Part shown: one piece after another, positions 9,879 to 21,469 of the stretch
How positions within the stretch are numbered: the stretch's first letter is position 1
How the letters are laid out: each line of letters begins with the position of its first letter
Position numbers and translations under genes: made by a program
DNA from: Apiosordaria backusii
Lineage: Eukaryota; Ascomycota; Sordariomycetes; Sordariales; Lasiosphaeriaceae
Reading direction: 5' to 3'
Length of the DNA: 64,000 bases
NCBI GenBank assembly: GCA_030549205.1
Contig: JAUKTV010000025.1
Span: forward strand, 1 to 64,000
Notes under the pieces: model-generated
Databases searched by the model: none
What the model saw: the letters and a program-made list of their open reading frames with translations, nothing else
What the model was told of the DNA's origin: nothing

Positions 9879-10332
9879 GTCCCTTTCTGTTCTATTGGTA
9901 CCTACCTTAGCCTAGTTACCTGGCCAGACATGACCATACCTTGCTTACAGAAAACATTGGTTTCACCGCATGAGCATTATCAGTTTATGCCATGGAAATT
10001 GGTGTGGCAACAACTGGAAAATAGCAAGAGCGACGAGTAGGATGTTAAACTGGACGTGCACGGAGGTCGACGACCACCTCTCCACTACAGTAGGCACAAG
10101 GACGGCAAGTTATAAACGAGCCCAGATCAAACGGTCAAGACTGTCCTGGAATCATACCATGACACAAGTGTTCAAGCAGAAGAAAGTGACTCCATCCAAA
10201 TTCCTAGCCTCCAAAACAAAAACAACAAATATACCCCTTGCGAGACACTATAAACCCTAGCCTGCCTACTTCAAAACAAATAACCCATATACTCTAGGCC
10301 TTCATAGGTGTTATCTTTCCAAACAAAGTATC
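9879..10332. other. Intergenic, convergent 3' regions
   Basis: Convergent 3' ends of the phosphatase and PI-PLC genes. It contains ACCTACCTTAGCCTAG at 9899-9914. No gene seen. Confidence 0.5.
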
Positions 10333-12114
10333 TCACAAATCATCCACCTCAAAGCGAACTAGCAAAGTGCAACCTGTTTCGCGCCCTTTCAGGTCCAACA
10401 ATCTGAGAAATCCCCATTCTCGTTGTACCACATACAAAAGTCTCACCGCGGCGACTGCCAGGATGGGATTGCTCGCAAAGGAATCGTCGCTCTTGATAAA
10501 GATTCGCAAAAAGACCAGCTCGTCGTCCTCAAACTCCCATTCCAGAGTCTCATCCCAGATAGGATCTGTCTCTGCTGGGCTCTCCTCGCTGGAGTGAAGA
10601 GCAGCCACGACAGATCTCAGCCCGTGCCTCTTGTATGCCGCCGTCTTTTGCTTTCTCTTCGCCTGCTTCAGTGTTGAGCCGTCCTTTTGAACCAATGAAA
10701 CAGTTACGTAAGGCTTCAGTCCAGAATCCCGTCCTTTGGGAACAGGCACATCGCTGGCCCCGCCCACCTGGAGCCTGAGCCTCTTCCTCGCCTTTACCGG
10801 CTCCCCACCACCCGACTGCAGGAGATTCGAGGGCTTGAGAACATAGCCCTGCGTCCCCGCGAACAGCGCCTCATTGAGCTGCATGCTGGCGTCAAAGCGC
10901 TGCCAGTTCAGCGCTAGAATTTGAGCTCCAAGCGCCCAGAAGGGCACAGGCGAGAGATTCCGGGAGGAAATTCTGGTTCCTTTGGGGAAGACTCTCATGA
11001 GGTGTTTGCTGTTGTGACGCTGGATCGCTTCTGTGTTGGCGCCATCGGAGACGTGCTTAGCCAGTCCGACTTCAGATATGTTGATCAGGTGGTGATGCGG
11101 CCCGTTTGTGAGGATACCCTCACCGGCATACCAGGAATCATCGCCTGGCTTCACAGACTGGGCGTAGACACCTAGCTCCTCCAGCTCGGGGATAATCATG
11201 GCCGCTGCAGCTTCCTTCTTGCGGGCTTTGTATTCTTCCCTTGCCTTTTTGTCATCTTCCTCTTCAGATGAAGAGGAGTCAGAGGACGAGTCGGAAGAAT
11301 CAACCTCCCCAGGAATATGGTACTCGACAATGACCGCGATTTTGTTCCCCAGCTCCTCGAGGCGCACGTGGTCGGTTGGGTTTGCCTCAGACTGTTCTTG
11401 GTGTCCTTTTTCCCGCACTGCTTTACTCAAAAGCCTGTCACCAAAGACCTCCCGCATGATCTGGACAAGGCGGAGCTGGCCTTCGGGGTCGCAGTGGTTC
11501 TCGAGGGACAGAAGTACTGGTGCTGCCCCTGTGCCAAGGGAAGCTTCTTTGTCGACAAAATCCCTGATGACCTCACAGACAGCTCGAAAGGGAACATTCG
11601 ACACAAGCGTGTAACCGTGTGTGACTTTCGGTTCACTCTTGTCGTTGGGGTTATCCCACGCATCTATCTCCACACAACGAGCTCCAGCTGTCAGAATAGT
11701 CCGGTACGCATCAACATCCGAATTGCCGTAGAGCTGATGCGCCCTCAAGTACGTGTTGTGCGATGAACTGATGAAATACTCAGACAGGGGGTGAGATCTA
11801 TCCAACACCGAAGCAGGAGGTGTGACCAGAGGCTTATCGAGCAATGCCGCCAGTCCATCAAGGTCATTGTTAGAAGGCAAGACGCCTTGTCGAAGAAGAA
11901 ATGACTTGAGAGCATCCGATACCCGGAGGTCATGGTGGATCTGGTCCAAAGCAGAGTGGCCGCCTCCCGCGACGGTAGTGTCGTCGATATCTTCACCAAC
12001 GTCCTCGTCGTCCTCGACATCTTTGGAGCGTTTGGACGATTTGAACGGGTTGAGTTTGCCCAACTTGGCCGTCAGACGACGAGTTGGAGCGGATGGCTCG
12101 GTCGGTTCAGCCAT
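10333..12114 (-). CDS. Phosphoinositide-specific phospholipase C
   Basis: Single exon, 593 aa from the ATG at 12112-12114; the frame is open a little further up without an ATG. It cleaves PIP2 to inositol trisphosphate and diacylglycerol. The X domain (about residues 100-270) has catalytic SSHNTYL (His about 119), ARCVEIDAWD and THGYTL (His about 166), plus SLENHC. A Ser/Asp/Glu-rich linker (DSSDSSSDSSSSEEEDD) separates X from Y, as in eukaryotic PI-PLCs. The Y domain (about 305-440) has SRNLSPVPFWALGAQILALNWQ and FAGTQGYVLKPSNL. A C2 domain (about 450-590) ends the protein. The N-terminus is short and basic/acidic (KLGKLNPFKSSKRSKD then DVEDDEDVGED) and lacks a PH domain, as in compact fungal PLCs. 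The X-Y acidic linker is probably autoinhibitory by analogy. Confidence 0.93.
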   Translation of the reverse strand: MAEPTEPSAPTRRLTAKLGKLNPFKSSKRSKDVEDDEDVGEDIDDTTVAGGGHSALDQIHHDLRVSDALKSFLLRQGVLPSNNDLDGLAALLDKPLVTPPASVLDRSHPLSEYFISSSHNTYLRAHQLYGNSDVDAYRTILTAGARCVEIDAWDNPNDKSEPKVTHGYTLVSNVPFRAVCEVIRDFVDKEASLGTGAAPVLLSLENHCDPEGQLRLVQIMREVFGDRLLSKAVREKGHQEQSEANPTDHVRLEELGNKIAVIVEYHIPGEVDSSDSSSDSSSSEEEDDKKAREEYKARKKEAAAAMIIPELEELGVYAQSVKPGDDSWYAGEGILTNGPHHHLINISEVGLAKHVSDGANTEAIQRHNSKHLMRVFPKGTRISSRNLSPVPFWALGAQILALNWQRFDASMQLNEALFAGTQGYVLKPSNLLQSGGGEPVKARKRLRLQVGGASDVPVPKGRDSGLKPYVTVSLVQKDGSTLKQAKRKQKTAAYKRHGLRSVVAALHSSEESPAETDPIWDETLEWEFEDDELVFLRIFIKSDDSFASNPILAVAAVRLLYVVQREWGFLRLLDLKGRETGCTLLVRFEVDDL

Positions 12115-12786
12115 GGTGGTGAAGATGGGTGTTGACGGTGGTTTTTGATAATGAATGCTTAAAGACACTCCTCTTGATCATCAACCATGAGAAAAAGACT
12201 CGTGCCATTTTGACGAGGGGCCACAGCCAGGAGTCAGCGGGGTAGCTGACGCCAAGCCGCATGCGGGTCAATGGCACAGCTGGACGGAGACGGGGTGACG
12301 TGTGCCGGGAGAGTGTGGAGATCGCTGAGCCAGTGGGTTAGGATGGAGACATATTTGAGATATTCACGTTTGACTTCCAAGTCTTGGAACCAAAGTCTTG
12401 TGTATGAATGCAGGTTCCGTCTTACCCGTTCTGTGTCAGTCACCGGCATATGGAACGGCAGTGGTTTCTATGCAGGTCTGAGACTTTGACATGCCTATGC
12501 ATGGGTCCCTGCACCCACCCACAGCGGCTGTCAAACAAGGCATGCTCCAAAGGGAGTGGCCAGTCGGTCTCAAGCTTTATACAAACTGCGAAAGAGAATC
12601 ACCATCATGAACAAAGAGGATCTGGCAACAGAAAACTTGACCTCTCTACAACATCCAACTACTAACCATATCATCGCACCCTTCTCCAAGACCAAGATAT
12701 ACATCAAGATGACGACGTCCATCCCATCAAAACTACGTACATAAACCCTAGAATGCCTTCTAGATCTTATCCACATTACATGAACC
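12115..12786. other. Intergenic, PI-PLC promoter and 3' region of Cys-rich gene
   Basis: Holds the PI-PLC promoter and the 3' flank of the secreted Cys-rich gene. No further gene seen. Confidence 0.5.
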
Positions 12787-13546
12787 TCACCACCATCCCA
12801 GTATACGCATCTTACCAGCGGCCGCCTCCACCACGCTCGTGGAGCTAACTGCTCCGCCGCCTCCCGGTCCTCTGGAAGTAAAGGTGGCATTTGGTGCAAT
12901 CGTGATGGTAGTCTCAATCTCCGGAAGATCTGTCGAAGTCTCCAAAGTAGGCAAGACCGGCGGCTCAGAGCTCAACGTCACTGTTGCTGTCTTAGTGAGT
13001 GTCGGCTCGCACTCATCCGTTTCGGTCTCAGTAATAGTCTTAGTCTCGGTCTTGGTACTGTGGCCAGTAGACGTTCCATTGTGCGAGGGCTTGCTCATGC
13101 TGATACTGCTGCTGGTGGTCACAGTCGAAGGAGGAGGTGTGGCAGTAGAGCTGCAGCCTGACTCTTGAACAATAGCCCAGCTTGTGGCACACCAGATACC
13201 GCTGCAGCTTTCGGAGCATGGGTAGTCGAGATAAACCGTCGGGATAGGTGTAGGACAGTTGCAGGATTGCGTCACAGTTCCAAGGACGAGGCAAGCTGGA
13301 ATAGGGCAGCTAGCGCAGAGCTCCCGAGTTTGCGTGACAGTTGGGCACCCGGTTTGGGTGTGAGAATAAGTGACGTCGGACGGGAGAGGGATAGAGGCCG
13401 TGATCAGGGGTGGGGAGAGGGCCTGGGCTCTGGAGAAGGTTGTCAGTATGGCGACCGAATACCTTAAGTGCCTACACGTAGGAGATAACGAGAAACACTT
13501 ACAGCCCTGTCAAGCCTATGGCGCCAAGAGCAAATAGGTACTTCAT
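12787..13546 (-). CDS. Secreted Cys-rich, Ser/Thr-rich protein
   Basis: On the minus strand the exons are 13503-13546 and 12787-13429 (228 aa). The intron 13430-13502 has a GTAAGT donor and a CTCCAG acceptor. A signal peptide (MKYLFALGAIGLTGLAQA) precedes a Cys-rich N-terminal part with paired-Cys motifs (GCPTVTQTRELCASCPIPAC, then SCNCPTPIP, YPCSESC and WCATSW). A long Ser/Thr-rich stalk with TETKTITETETDE follows, likely O-glycosylated. This pattern recurs in fungal secreted proteins of unknown function. The end GKMRILGWW is not a clear GPI signal. A GTAAG donor at 12811-12815 could splice to a hydrophobic tail (GILGFMYVVLMGW), so the C-terminus is uncertain. It probably acts in the wall or outside the cell; no enzyme motif is visible. 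Confidence 0.75.
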
Positions 13547-15988
13547 GACTTCTACTTGGGGTCAGGTTGAACGAATGACTGTGTGCGAGAAACGACTCTT
13601 GACAGATAAGGAGCTGGGAACGGTGAAGGCAAAAGGAATATCAGCTGCCGGCAGACGGGCACAGCACTTGACTTATATGCATACCTTATGTCGTGCCCCC
13701 TCCATCACCGGCTCAGAATTAGACCGCTTGGTTGGGTTGATTTCATGTAATGGTATGGGTGGCCTGCAGTGGCGTGCCGAGAAATGCAGGTTCACCATCC
13801 AAATCCGTCGAGCCAAGACTTCTCTTCTCGTATTCAGGGTCCTTATCAACCAGGGTCGTGTTCAACCGTCCTAGCACGCGCCACGTTTTGGAATAGAAGT
13901 CATGGGATTTTCTCTTTTTCATGACGAGGTTGCGAGTACGAGGGTGGTTGGGAGGGATTTTGTGACTTGGGGGATTGTGACTGTGAACACTGCACATGGT
14001 ACACGAGAAGGGTCAACGACACAAGATCTGGGTGAGCGGCTAGGTAAATTTTGGATGTTTGCTTTATCCTCAATCAGGCGTAGGCGAAATGCCAACACAA
14101 CATGGTGACACTGCGATCCCACTGGACTCGTTGCATCACGTTGAAACATCCGTGAACCTGCTTCCACCTCACTATCTATAGATTACTTTTTATTCGATAA
14201 CATACTGCCTTCTATGTGCCAACATGGCCACTGGAATTTCCCCAATCCTTTCTCATGATTGGCCTCTACTATCTACGTACATGTTTGCATGCTCGTGCTC
14301 ATCCACGTAGAAGTTTTACATCGGCTAAAAAGTTTAGCTTGCAGACTCATACGTAGTTGCATGGCGCATTCTGACGCCTCTGGCTCTGCCCAGTACCAGT
14401 CCCGAGCCTTACCGGGCGCGCATTACATTTGTGAACCAGATGAGTCCACGGTGGCAGATGCGAGGGCAGGCCACACTGTTTGGGCATTAAACTCTTGAGA
14501 GGTACCAGCCGTGGCTGAGACGCGTTTCTCGGAGCAGTCGGCAGCTGTATCGAAGGACTTGGCACACCTCGAAGTAGGATACTCAGACAAAGCATGTTGC
14601 GAGTACCACTATAGGGAGCATTCAAACAATCACAAACGCCAGGAAGCTTTGCCTTTCAAGCGTCACAGGCAGGGTTCTGTGGCCCAAACATAAGGTAAGC
14701 TATCCCTGAGGGCAAAAGGCTGGGCGTCTGCCATTGTGCGGTGATACTGATTGCGCGGACTAGATAGTGGATGTGTGAGAACACTACACTCATTGGTAGA
14801 CAACTGATCTTTGGCGCAGTGTAAAGGGCAAAAAGAGGTTTGTGTCCAACAGAAGCGGAGGTGATAGGTGATAAGGTGCATGGGCTTTGGAGACGAAAGA
14901 TAAATGAGATGGGTCTAAGCTGAAGGAAGGAGTGAATGGGATTGAGCTGGTAAACTTCCGGCAGGTGAAATGGAAATGATATATTGAGGGGGCGCCACTT
15001 GTGATTGTAATCGTCCGTGAGGGTTTGTTTCCACCTGGAGTCATGGACAGGAGATATCTCCATTGTTAGAGCTTAACGATCGATGGGTTTCTGACCAATC
15101 TCGTCCGAAAATTAGATGCAACATCAGTTTGTGTCTAAATAAACTTCTAAACTCCCCAAAGCTTACCTTTTCAAACATGGTTCTAAGTTCTTCTCAAGAA
15201 GCTTTCTACTTCAATCTCCTCTTTAGCCTCGTCTACCACAATTTCCACAGATCAAGACGTAGGTAGGTGAGCAGATTCCATAGGTTTCAGAAGTGAGTGG
15301 CAGCATTGAGTCTAGCTACATGAAGCGCCCTGCAATGGGCTCTTACTCTATCCTACTAGCAATGAACAATAGGTATATAACTGAAGGACCTTATAGATAA
15401 CGACCAACTATGCACTGAATACTGCCCGCGAGACACATGGATTGTCTCTTTTTACAACTTGACAGATTTTTTGAACCAGCATCTGGCGTCGTTGCGACTA
15501 AAGCATGTATATTATGATAAGACGCAGAGTGCCTATTCTATCGGAAAGCTCTTCACCTAGGTACTCAAACCGAACAGGATTCTTGCTGGCCTTCACCTCA
15601 CCATGACCGTCAACCTTGGGGCAAGGGTAGTAGTGGCCCGTGCATATTGTCTCTTGTTCTACCTTGAGATTCCTGAGACAAAACCGAGGCAATAAAATGA
15701 ATCTATTTACAAGGCAATTTATACAGAATCATACTGGCTAAAAGCTTCTATCATGTACCGATTATTATCCTATTACTATGTACTACATAGTGTACAAGCT
15801 CCTCCCGGTCTGGCTAAAACATTGGTGGTGCGAACAGTTCGCCAAGACGTCGGTCACATGAAATGCCAAGTTTGACCAAGGCCTCGGTGTCCACAAAGAT
15901 GAAAGGATGAAAAGCTTCACATTCCGGACAACAACCAGACCACACATCCATTCCGTTCCTCAGCTTCGAAAAACTCCCAAACAAAACC
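13547..15988. other. Long gene-poor, partly AT-rich intergenic region
   Basis: About 2.4 kb with no supported gene. ORFs on both strands are short and lack motifs. 15080-15830 is AT-rich. TACCTA-type motifs occur at about 15262 and 15555. It could hold a non-coding RNA or old repeat remains, but I see no recognisable element. Confidence 0.5.
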
Positions 15989-16678
15989 ATGACTACCAAC
16001 GCTTCCACTGCAGACTCGGCCGTCCTCGCGGCATCGATCGGTTCTGCAGTGGTCTACCAGGCCTTGGTCCGCGCACCGCCGAGTTACTCGCGCATGGTCA
16101 TCAAGACAGCTTCGACAGCCCTCCTCTCTATCTTCTCTTACCTTCGTGGCGGGCCAACTTTCTTGGTGGGTGCCCTAGCCCTGGGTTCAACAGGTGATGC
16201 TTTTTTGGCATGGAACGACGAGACATCGTTCCTCTTGGGTTTGGCAAGCTTCCTGTTTGCTCACATCCTGTACATCATTCTATTTTTCCACACCGGTCCG
16301 GGTAGGGGGGATATCAGCGCTAAAGTCGAGATCCTTTACAACGGGGATAGCTGGCGTTTTGGAACTGCGGGCGCATTGGCAGTGTTGGCCCCGGTCATGA
16401 TCATGCAGCTAATGCCCAGGGTTGGAAACGACCTCAGGGCACCGGTTGCCGTTTACTCGCTGACAATTTTCGTCATGGCTTTAACGGCGCTTACGCTGAA
16501 GAGGAGCGAGATCATCATTGGAGCTGTGATGTTTACAGGCTCAGACTCGATTCTGGCGGCGGCGAGGTTCTTGGTTCCGGCGACATCGGCGCACCAGGCC
16601 TGGATGCATCACGCTGTCTGGGTTTTGTACTACGGGGGTCAGCTTCTGATTGCATTGGGCGTCATCGCAAGCGAGTGA
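15989..16678 (+). CDS. YhhN/TMEM86 family membrane protein (lysoplasmalogenase-like)
   Basis: Single exon, 229 aa, with about eight hydrophobic segments. GALALGSTGDAFLAW contains the conserved Gly-Asp-xx-Leu of the YhhN/TMEM86 family. LGLASFLFAHILYIILFF gives the second conserved block with Phe and His, and GAVMFTGSDSILAA resembles the later conserved Ser/Asp motif. Animal TMEM86 proteins hydrolyse the vinyl-ether bond of lysoplasmalogens in internal membranes. Fungi generally lack animal-type plasmalogens, so the substrate here may be a different ether lipid. The ATG is preceded by AAAACC, a good fungal context. The neighbours are unrelated in function. Confidence 0.85.
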   Translation: MTTNASTADSAVLAASIGSAVVYQALVRAPPSYSRMVIKTASTALLSIFSYLRGGPTFLVGALALGSTGDAFLAWNDETSFLLGLASFLFAHILYIILFFHTGPGRGDISAKVEILYNGDSWRFGTAGALAVLAPVMIMQLMPRVGNDLRAPVAVYSLTIFVMALTALTLKRSEIIIGAVMFTGSDSILAAARFLVPATSAHQAWMHHAVWVLYYGGQLLIALGVIASE

Positions 16679-17487
16679 GGAGATATGAGTGTTAAGGTTG
16701 AGGTCTCACAAGGTTGCCAGCCGGAGCAGAACGTCCTCGGACTTTTCCTGTGGGTTCATAGGGTGGGGGGTTGGTGAGGGGCATGGAAGCTTCTTCGTTG
16801 GTCAATGGTGGCAGCGATGATGTCAGTGGGCGCCGTTACACATGTGGGTGGGTTGGTAGCTGCAGGCAGTCGCAGGAAGCTGCAATCCAATATGCGTCAC
16901 TGAACCCTTGGAGATGGGAGATCGGAGGCGAAGTTGCATTAAGGTTCTTTCTTGGCATCTGCAACATGTATCGACACCACCTTTGGTAGTCATCAAACGT
17001 TCATCTCGGACACGAGAGAGAAAGGAATGAATGTCATACACCGCTACTTCACAGCAGGACACCAATGACGGGTGGTCGACACCCTCTTGTCGGTGCAATC
17101 AGTCTTGGTGTGGCTGCCGTCAAGTTCCATGGCCTTCGCTATCTCCCTCGACATGCCCGTGGTTGCAGATCACGATAAGAAGGGGCCACAGGCTTGGGAT
17201 GACAGGACATCGACGATCCTGAGGGCAGCACCTACCACGGCCTAGCCTTCCTTCCTGGGCCCCATTGCATTGCATTGCGTTTGTGCCACCGCGCATGTCA
17301 TAGAGAAGTGACTGCCTGCGAGCAACGGTGAGTCGGACCTTTTCTTCATCTGCTTTCATCTGCTTTCACCCCACGATCGCACCTGCCACGGTGGGCTTCC
17401 GCGCCCTTGTCTTCCAGCTTCTTCAGGCCTGGCAACTGAATCACGACCAAATCCTCGACAAAACCGAAACAATATTGACTGAAAATC
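16679..17487. other. Intergenic, MATE gene promoter
   Basis: No gene supported. Small direct repeats TTTCATCTGC x2 (about 17350) and ATTGC x3 (about 17264) lie in the MATE leader region. Confidence 0.5.
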
Positions 17488-19743
17488 ATGGCCGACTCTC
17501 GATCTGGGCCCCAGGCCATCCATGGCCGATCCCAAGCCCGCCGCCAGTCTATTCTGTCGGAATACATCCCCGAGAGCCTACCCTACCCGCCATCATTTCT
17601 TGCAACTTCGCCCATTGTTCGCGAGATCTTGACCAGGGATATTGCCGAGTGCTCTTCTGACGACGACTCGCAAACCCAAGTGTCAGACGCCGACTCCGAA
17701 ACCGAGGTTCGTCCAGAAGATGCCAAACTTGCCTTCCACCCCAATGGCGTTGCCTACGGATCTGGCTATTCCACGATAGCCATTCAAGGCCTTGACCGGC
17801 CAGTCCCAAATCCACGAGAAGTTGAAGATTCTCTCCAAGCCGAAATCAGTCTTTTACGCGATAATGCCATTCTGCCGCCAAAACATCCCCGTTCTCAGCG
17901 CAACAATGTTTTCTGGCGCGTTTATCGACGCCTTTTCAGCACCGAAATCAAAGACCACGAAGATCCGGAGCCCATTTTCCAGGATGCCGCCACCGCCGAG
18001 ACAACACCGCTTCTGGGCAGATTAGTCGACGCCGATGAAACCCTACCGACACCTCCCGCCGAGGAAATCTACGAGCGGTTCGAAGAGGCCGTGGCAGCTC
18101 AAGCCATCAAGACGACTTGGCAGAGAGAGACCAAGACCTTGGTCCAATACGCTGCTCCCTTGATTGTCACCTTTCTCTTGCACTATTCGGTCACCATTGG
18201 GAGCGTGCTGACAGTGGGACGCTTGGGAATGGTAGAACTTGCTGCTGTGAATCGTAAGTGCTCTATTTCACAATACAATATTGTTTAACCTGGAAACCCG
18301 CTGACAGTCCCCCTTTGCCAGTGGCTACCATGACGGCAAGCATCACCTGCTACGTTCCCGTTCAGGGCCTCTCCACCTGTCTAGACACCCTTTGTGCCCA
18401 GGCTTATGGCTCGGGACACAAGCACCTCGTCGGTCTCCAAGCTCAACGGATGACGTGGCTTCTTTGGATCCTCATGGTCCCTATCGTCGTTCTGTGGTGG
18501 TTTTCGGAGCCCATCTTGTCTGCCATGGTCCCAGACCAAGAAACAGCCTCTCTTGCCGCCCTCTTTTTGCGTGTTCTCATCGTGGGAATGCCCGGAGTCG
18601 CAGCCCTGGAAAGCGGCAAGAGGTTTGTCCAGTCGCAGGGCTTGTTTCATGCGACGACGTACGCCCTATTGATCGGAGCTCCTGTGAGCTTTGCTCTGAA
18701 TTATCTGTTTGTCTTCAAGTTCGGCTGGCATTTTGCGGGTGCGGCCACTGCCATGGCCATTACCCAGAATCTCTTGCCGCTCTTGTTGGTAGGATATGTG
18801 CGCTTCTTCGACGGTTCTCAGTGCTGGAATGGATTGACGCGCAAGGCGTTTAGTAACTGGGGTGCGTGCTTGTTCATCTGTCTCTCTGAAGTGCTGTCCC
18901 TGGACCTGCTGACACATTGATAGGGCCCATGATCAAACTGGCGTTGCCCGGCATGATCATGATCGAAGCCCAGTTCTCCGTGCTGGAGATTCTGACAATC
19001 GCTGCAGGTCAGTTCGGCACCGCACACCTTGCGGCACAGAGTGTGCTTGTCACTGTAACCTCAACGTCATTCAATATCCCATTCCCTCTGGCCATTGCCA
19101 CGTCGACTCGAGTCGCCAATCTTATCGGAGCACACCTGAGCGACGCTGCTCGAGTCACTGCTAAAGTGGTATGTCCCCGTTTTACACCCGGCAAGGTCTC
19201 GCGACTAAACTCTTTCGTAAGGCAATCGTGGCAGGATTTGTGGTTGGCTGCTTCAACCTCACCGTATTTGCTGTGTTGAATGAGACCATTCCACGCATCT
19301 TCACAGAAGATGATGAAGTCGTCAGCATTGCCAAGCGGGTCATCCTCGTGTGCGCTGTGATGCAAATCTTTGATGCCTTGGCTGCAGTGTCTCATGGCAT
19401 CTTGCGTGGCGTCGGAAGGCAGGCCATCGGAGGCTATGCAAACTTGTTCTCATACTACTTGATCGCTTTACCCATCTCACTATCGACAGCATTTACGCTG
19501 GGTTGGAAGCTGAGTGGGCTATGGACAGGGTTGACCATGGGACTTGCCGTGTGAGTTGACATCTTCGCTGCCGGCCCCTTAACAAACACAAGGTGGAATT
19601 ACTGACAAGATATACCCACCAGCGTGTCGGTGCTTGAGCTTCTCTATCTTTACAATGCCGACTGGGAGAGTGCCGTTGCACAAGCTGAGGAGAGGATGAA
19701 GTCGGAGGATGTTTCGAGTGAAACAAAGTCAAGCCCAGCATGA
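17488..19743 (+). CDS. MATE-family multidrug/toxin extrusion transporter
   Basis: The five exons are 17488-18253, 18322-18861, 18924-19168, 19222-19550 and 19623-19743 (666 aa). All introns are 50-75 bp with GT/AG ends and keep the frame. A hydrophilic N-terminal tail of about 215 residues, rich in acid and Ser (ECSSDDDSQTQVSDADSETE), precedes twelve membrane segments. Family marks are AAPLIVTFLLHYS in TM1, TASITCYVPVQGLSTCLDTLCAQAYGSG in the first repeat, and the mirrored TVTSTSFNIPFPLAIATSTRVANLIGA in the second. MATE carriers export cationic or organic compounds in exchange for H+ or Na+. The long tail may carry sorting or phosphorylation sites, as in the fungal Ycr061-like/Erc1 group. The C-terminus is a short acidic cytosolic tail. 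Confidence 0.92.
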
Positions 19744-20303
19744 TAAATAACGGAAGAACTGCGAAGGAGTACGGAGAGCGGACGAGGATAGACCGCCAGC
19801 AGCACAGGGAGAAAAATCAAGCGTCAAAAGCTAACCGAATACACAAAGGGAAAGAGTGTTGTTGTATTGCTCAGCAGAAGAAGTAGCCAGTTATTATTGG
19901 TTGCCTATTTAGTCTGTGTCATTCTGTTGTTTCATGGTTTTGGTGAGCATTGACAGCCCACCACGAGAGGTAAAGGGTGCTATGCTCGACTCTCCACGTC
20001 TTCAGAACCTGAATTGGGTAATCTTGTCAAAGCTGTATTGATCATAAGCTCCCGACTTGCCGCTGTGTTGGGGTGGCTTCCATTTCCCCATAGCTCCCTG
20101 ATACGGGCCTCTCGAAGTGTGCCGCAGGATATTGTTGTCGAGTCTGGCCATCATCGAGCTCGAGTCGGGCCAACAGTGGCTGGAAGGATGGGTGGGAAGA
20201 CTGAGCTTTTGTCTAGCATCTCAGCTTTTTCCGACAATTTTGAATCAGGCCCATAAACATCCAAGGCTGCCATATGTGCAGCATTCAATGATATTACTTC
20301 TCT
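19744..20303. other. Intergenic downstream of MATE gene
   Basis: No gene supported; likely MATE 3' UTR and the 3' flank of the small minus-strand ORF. Confidence 0.5.
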
Positions 20304-20531
20304 CTATTGTGCAGCAGGTGGCAACCAGCTTGGGGCCGTGGTGCATTCACCCAGCAATCGTTCATTTCGCTTGCGTCTCTGTCGTATGTAATAGAATATA
20401 CCAGCACCGAGAATAGAAAGGCTGATGACCGGTATCACGACTATTGACACGATGATGCCGGTGGCTATAATGTTGGCCGTCTTGCGGATATCTTTTTGGG
20501 CTGAACGGAAGGTTTCTTCAAAGTTCGCCAT
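20304..20531 (-). CDS. Small single-pass membrane protein, hypothetical
   Basis: On the minus strand this is a 75-aa ORF with a soluble N-terminus (MANFEETFRSAQKDIRKTA), one strong hydrophobic segment (GIIVSIVVIPVISLSILGAGIFYYI) and a basic anchor RQRRKRNERL, then a short Pro/Ala tail. The charge pattern suggests that the C-terminus is cytosolic. I do not recognise a family. The frame is open upstream to 20627, but the extra residues are Cys-rich and unlike a gene start. Real tail-anchored or small membrane proteins look like this, but a chance ORF cannot be ruled out. Confidence 0.45.
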   Translation of the reverse strand: MANFEETFRSAQKDIRKTANIIATGIIVSIVVIPVISLSILGAGIFYYIRQRRKRNERLLGECTTAPSWLPPAAQ

Positions 20532-21469
20532 TGTGATTTCCAGATTGATGTCAGCACATGCAGGCAGAACGCAAAGAGGGTAAAAGATGGGGCATATACA
20601 TTGTATGCTGAACCGTGTTCCAGACATGTTAGGCGAATTTTAGCCTCGAATAGTTGTTGTGATGAGACGGGGGTATTTGCCTAAGCCCACGATACAGGTA
20701 TTAGCGACATTCCACCGAATTGGCCGTATAGGTCCTGATCTTATATATCTGTCTTTGTCACCTACCTTAGGCGCTTACATGGCAACTCTTGTTCTAACAC
20801 CGAATGAACTTGAAGGAGGACTGTGCCGCTATAAAACAGCCCAGAGAAAGGCTGCTCTGGCTGTGCAAGCCACACAAGTCCGAGGCTCGCAATATGCGTA
20901 AGTAGAGCATGGCTCCAGATTGGTGGCTAACCAATTGGAGGAGCCCCATGCCACAAGATACCTTATCCATGTACCCCTGAACCAAACCTTCGGATATGCC
21001 AAAGGCGCACCACAGGCCAATCCGTTGAAGGATCGATGTATGTGGCTTAGCTATTGACGGGAGTGACCACTCACGACTCCTCGCGAAACACACCTTTATG
21101 TTTTTATCTTTGACGGGGGGTTCTTCTTGTTGGCAGAAAGAACTGAGTGTACCTGCTCTGGCGCAGACCTTCTATTATGCAACTATCAAGCATTATGCAA
21201 CTTTGAGAGTTGGAGTTACTCACTACCTTAGATACTAGGTAGTAAGTTTTGAGCAGGATTGGCGTAGACTGTGATGTTTCAGATCTCTCGACAGAGCTCC
21301 CGCATTCGGTCCTGGATTGTCTTATCTTTCCAAAGGCACCATTTCGTATCTGTGATTTGGTCTGTTTCCAGTATGTCTGCGCTGTCACCCACCCACTTGC
21401 GTCACAACCATTGCATTCCAGTCGACAACACCAGCGGACGCGTCGCGGGGAAGGACAACTTTCAATAGA
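20532..21469. other. Intergenic, no supported gene
   Basis: Contains TACCTTAG-type motifs at about 20762 and 21229. ORFs on both strands lack family character. Confidence 0.45.

Noticed and set aside
10367..12148. Several plus-strand ORFs opposite PI-PLC
   Set aside because: Shadows of the PI-PLC gene; Ser/Arg-rich without domains.
10333..12168. Longer PI-PLC start (611 aa)
   Set aside because: The upstream first codon is GTG; the ATG at 12114 is the first real start.
15080..15830. AT-rich tract as RIP-mutated transposon
   Set aside because: Composition alone; no terminal repeats or decayed transposase frames were visible, so not called.
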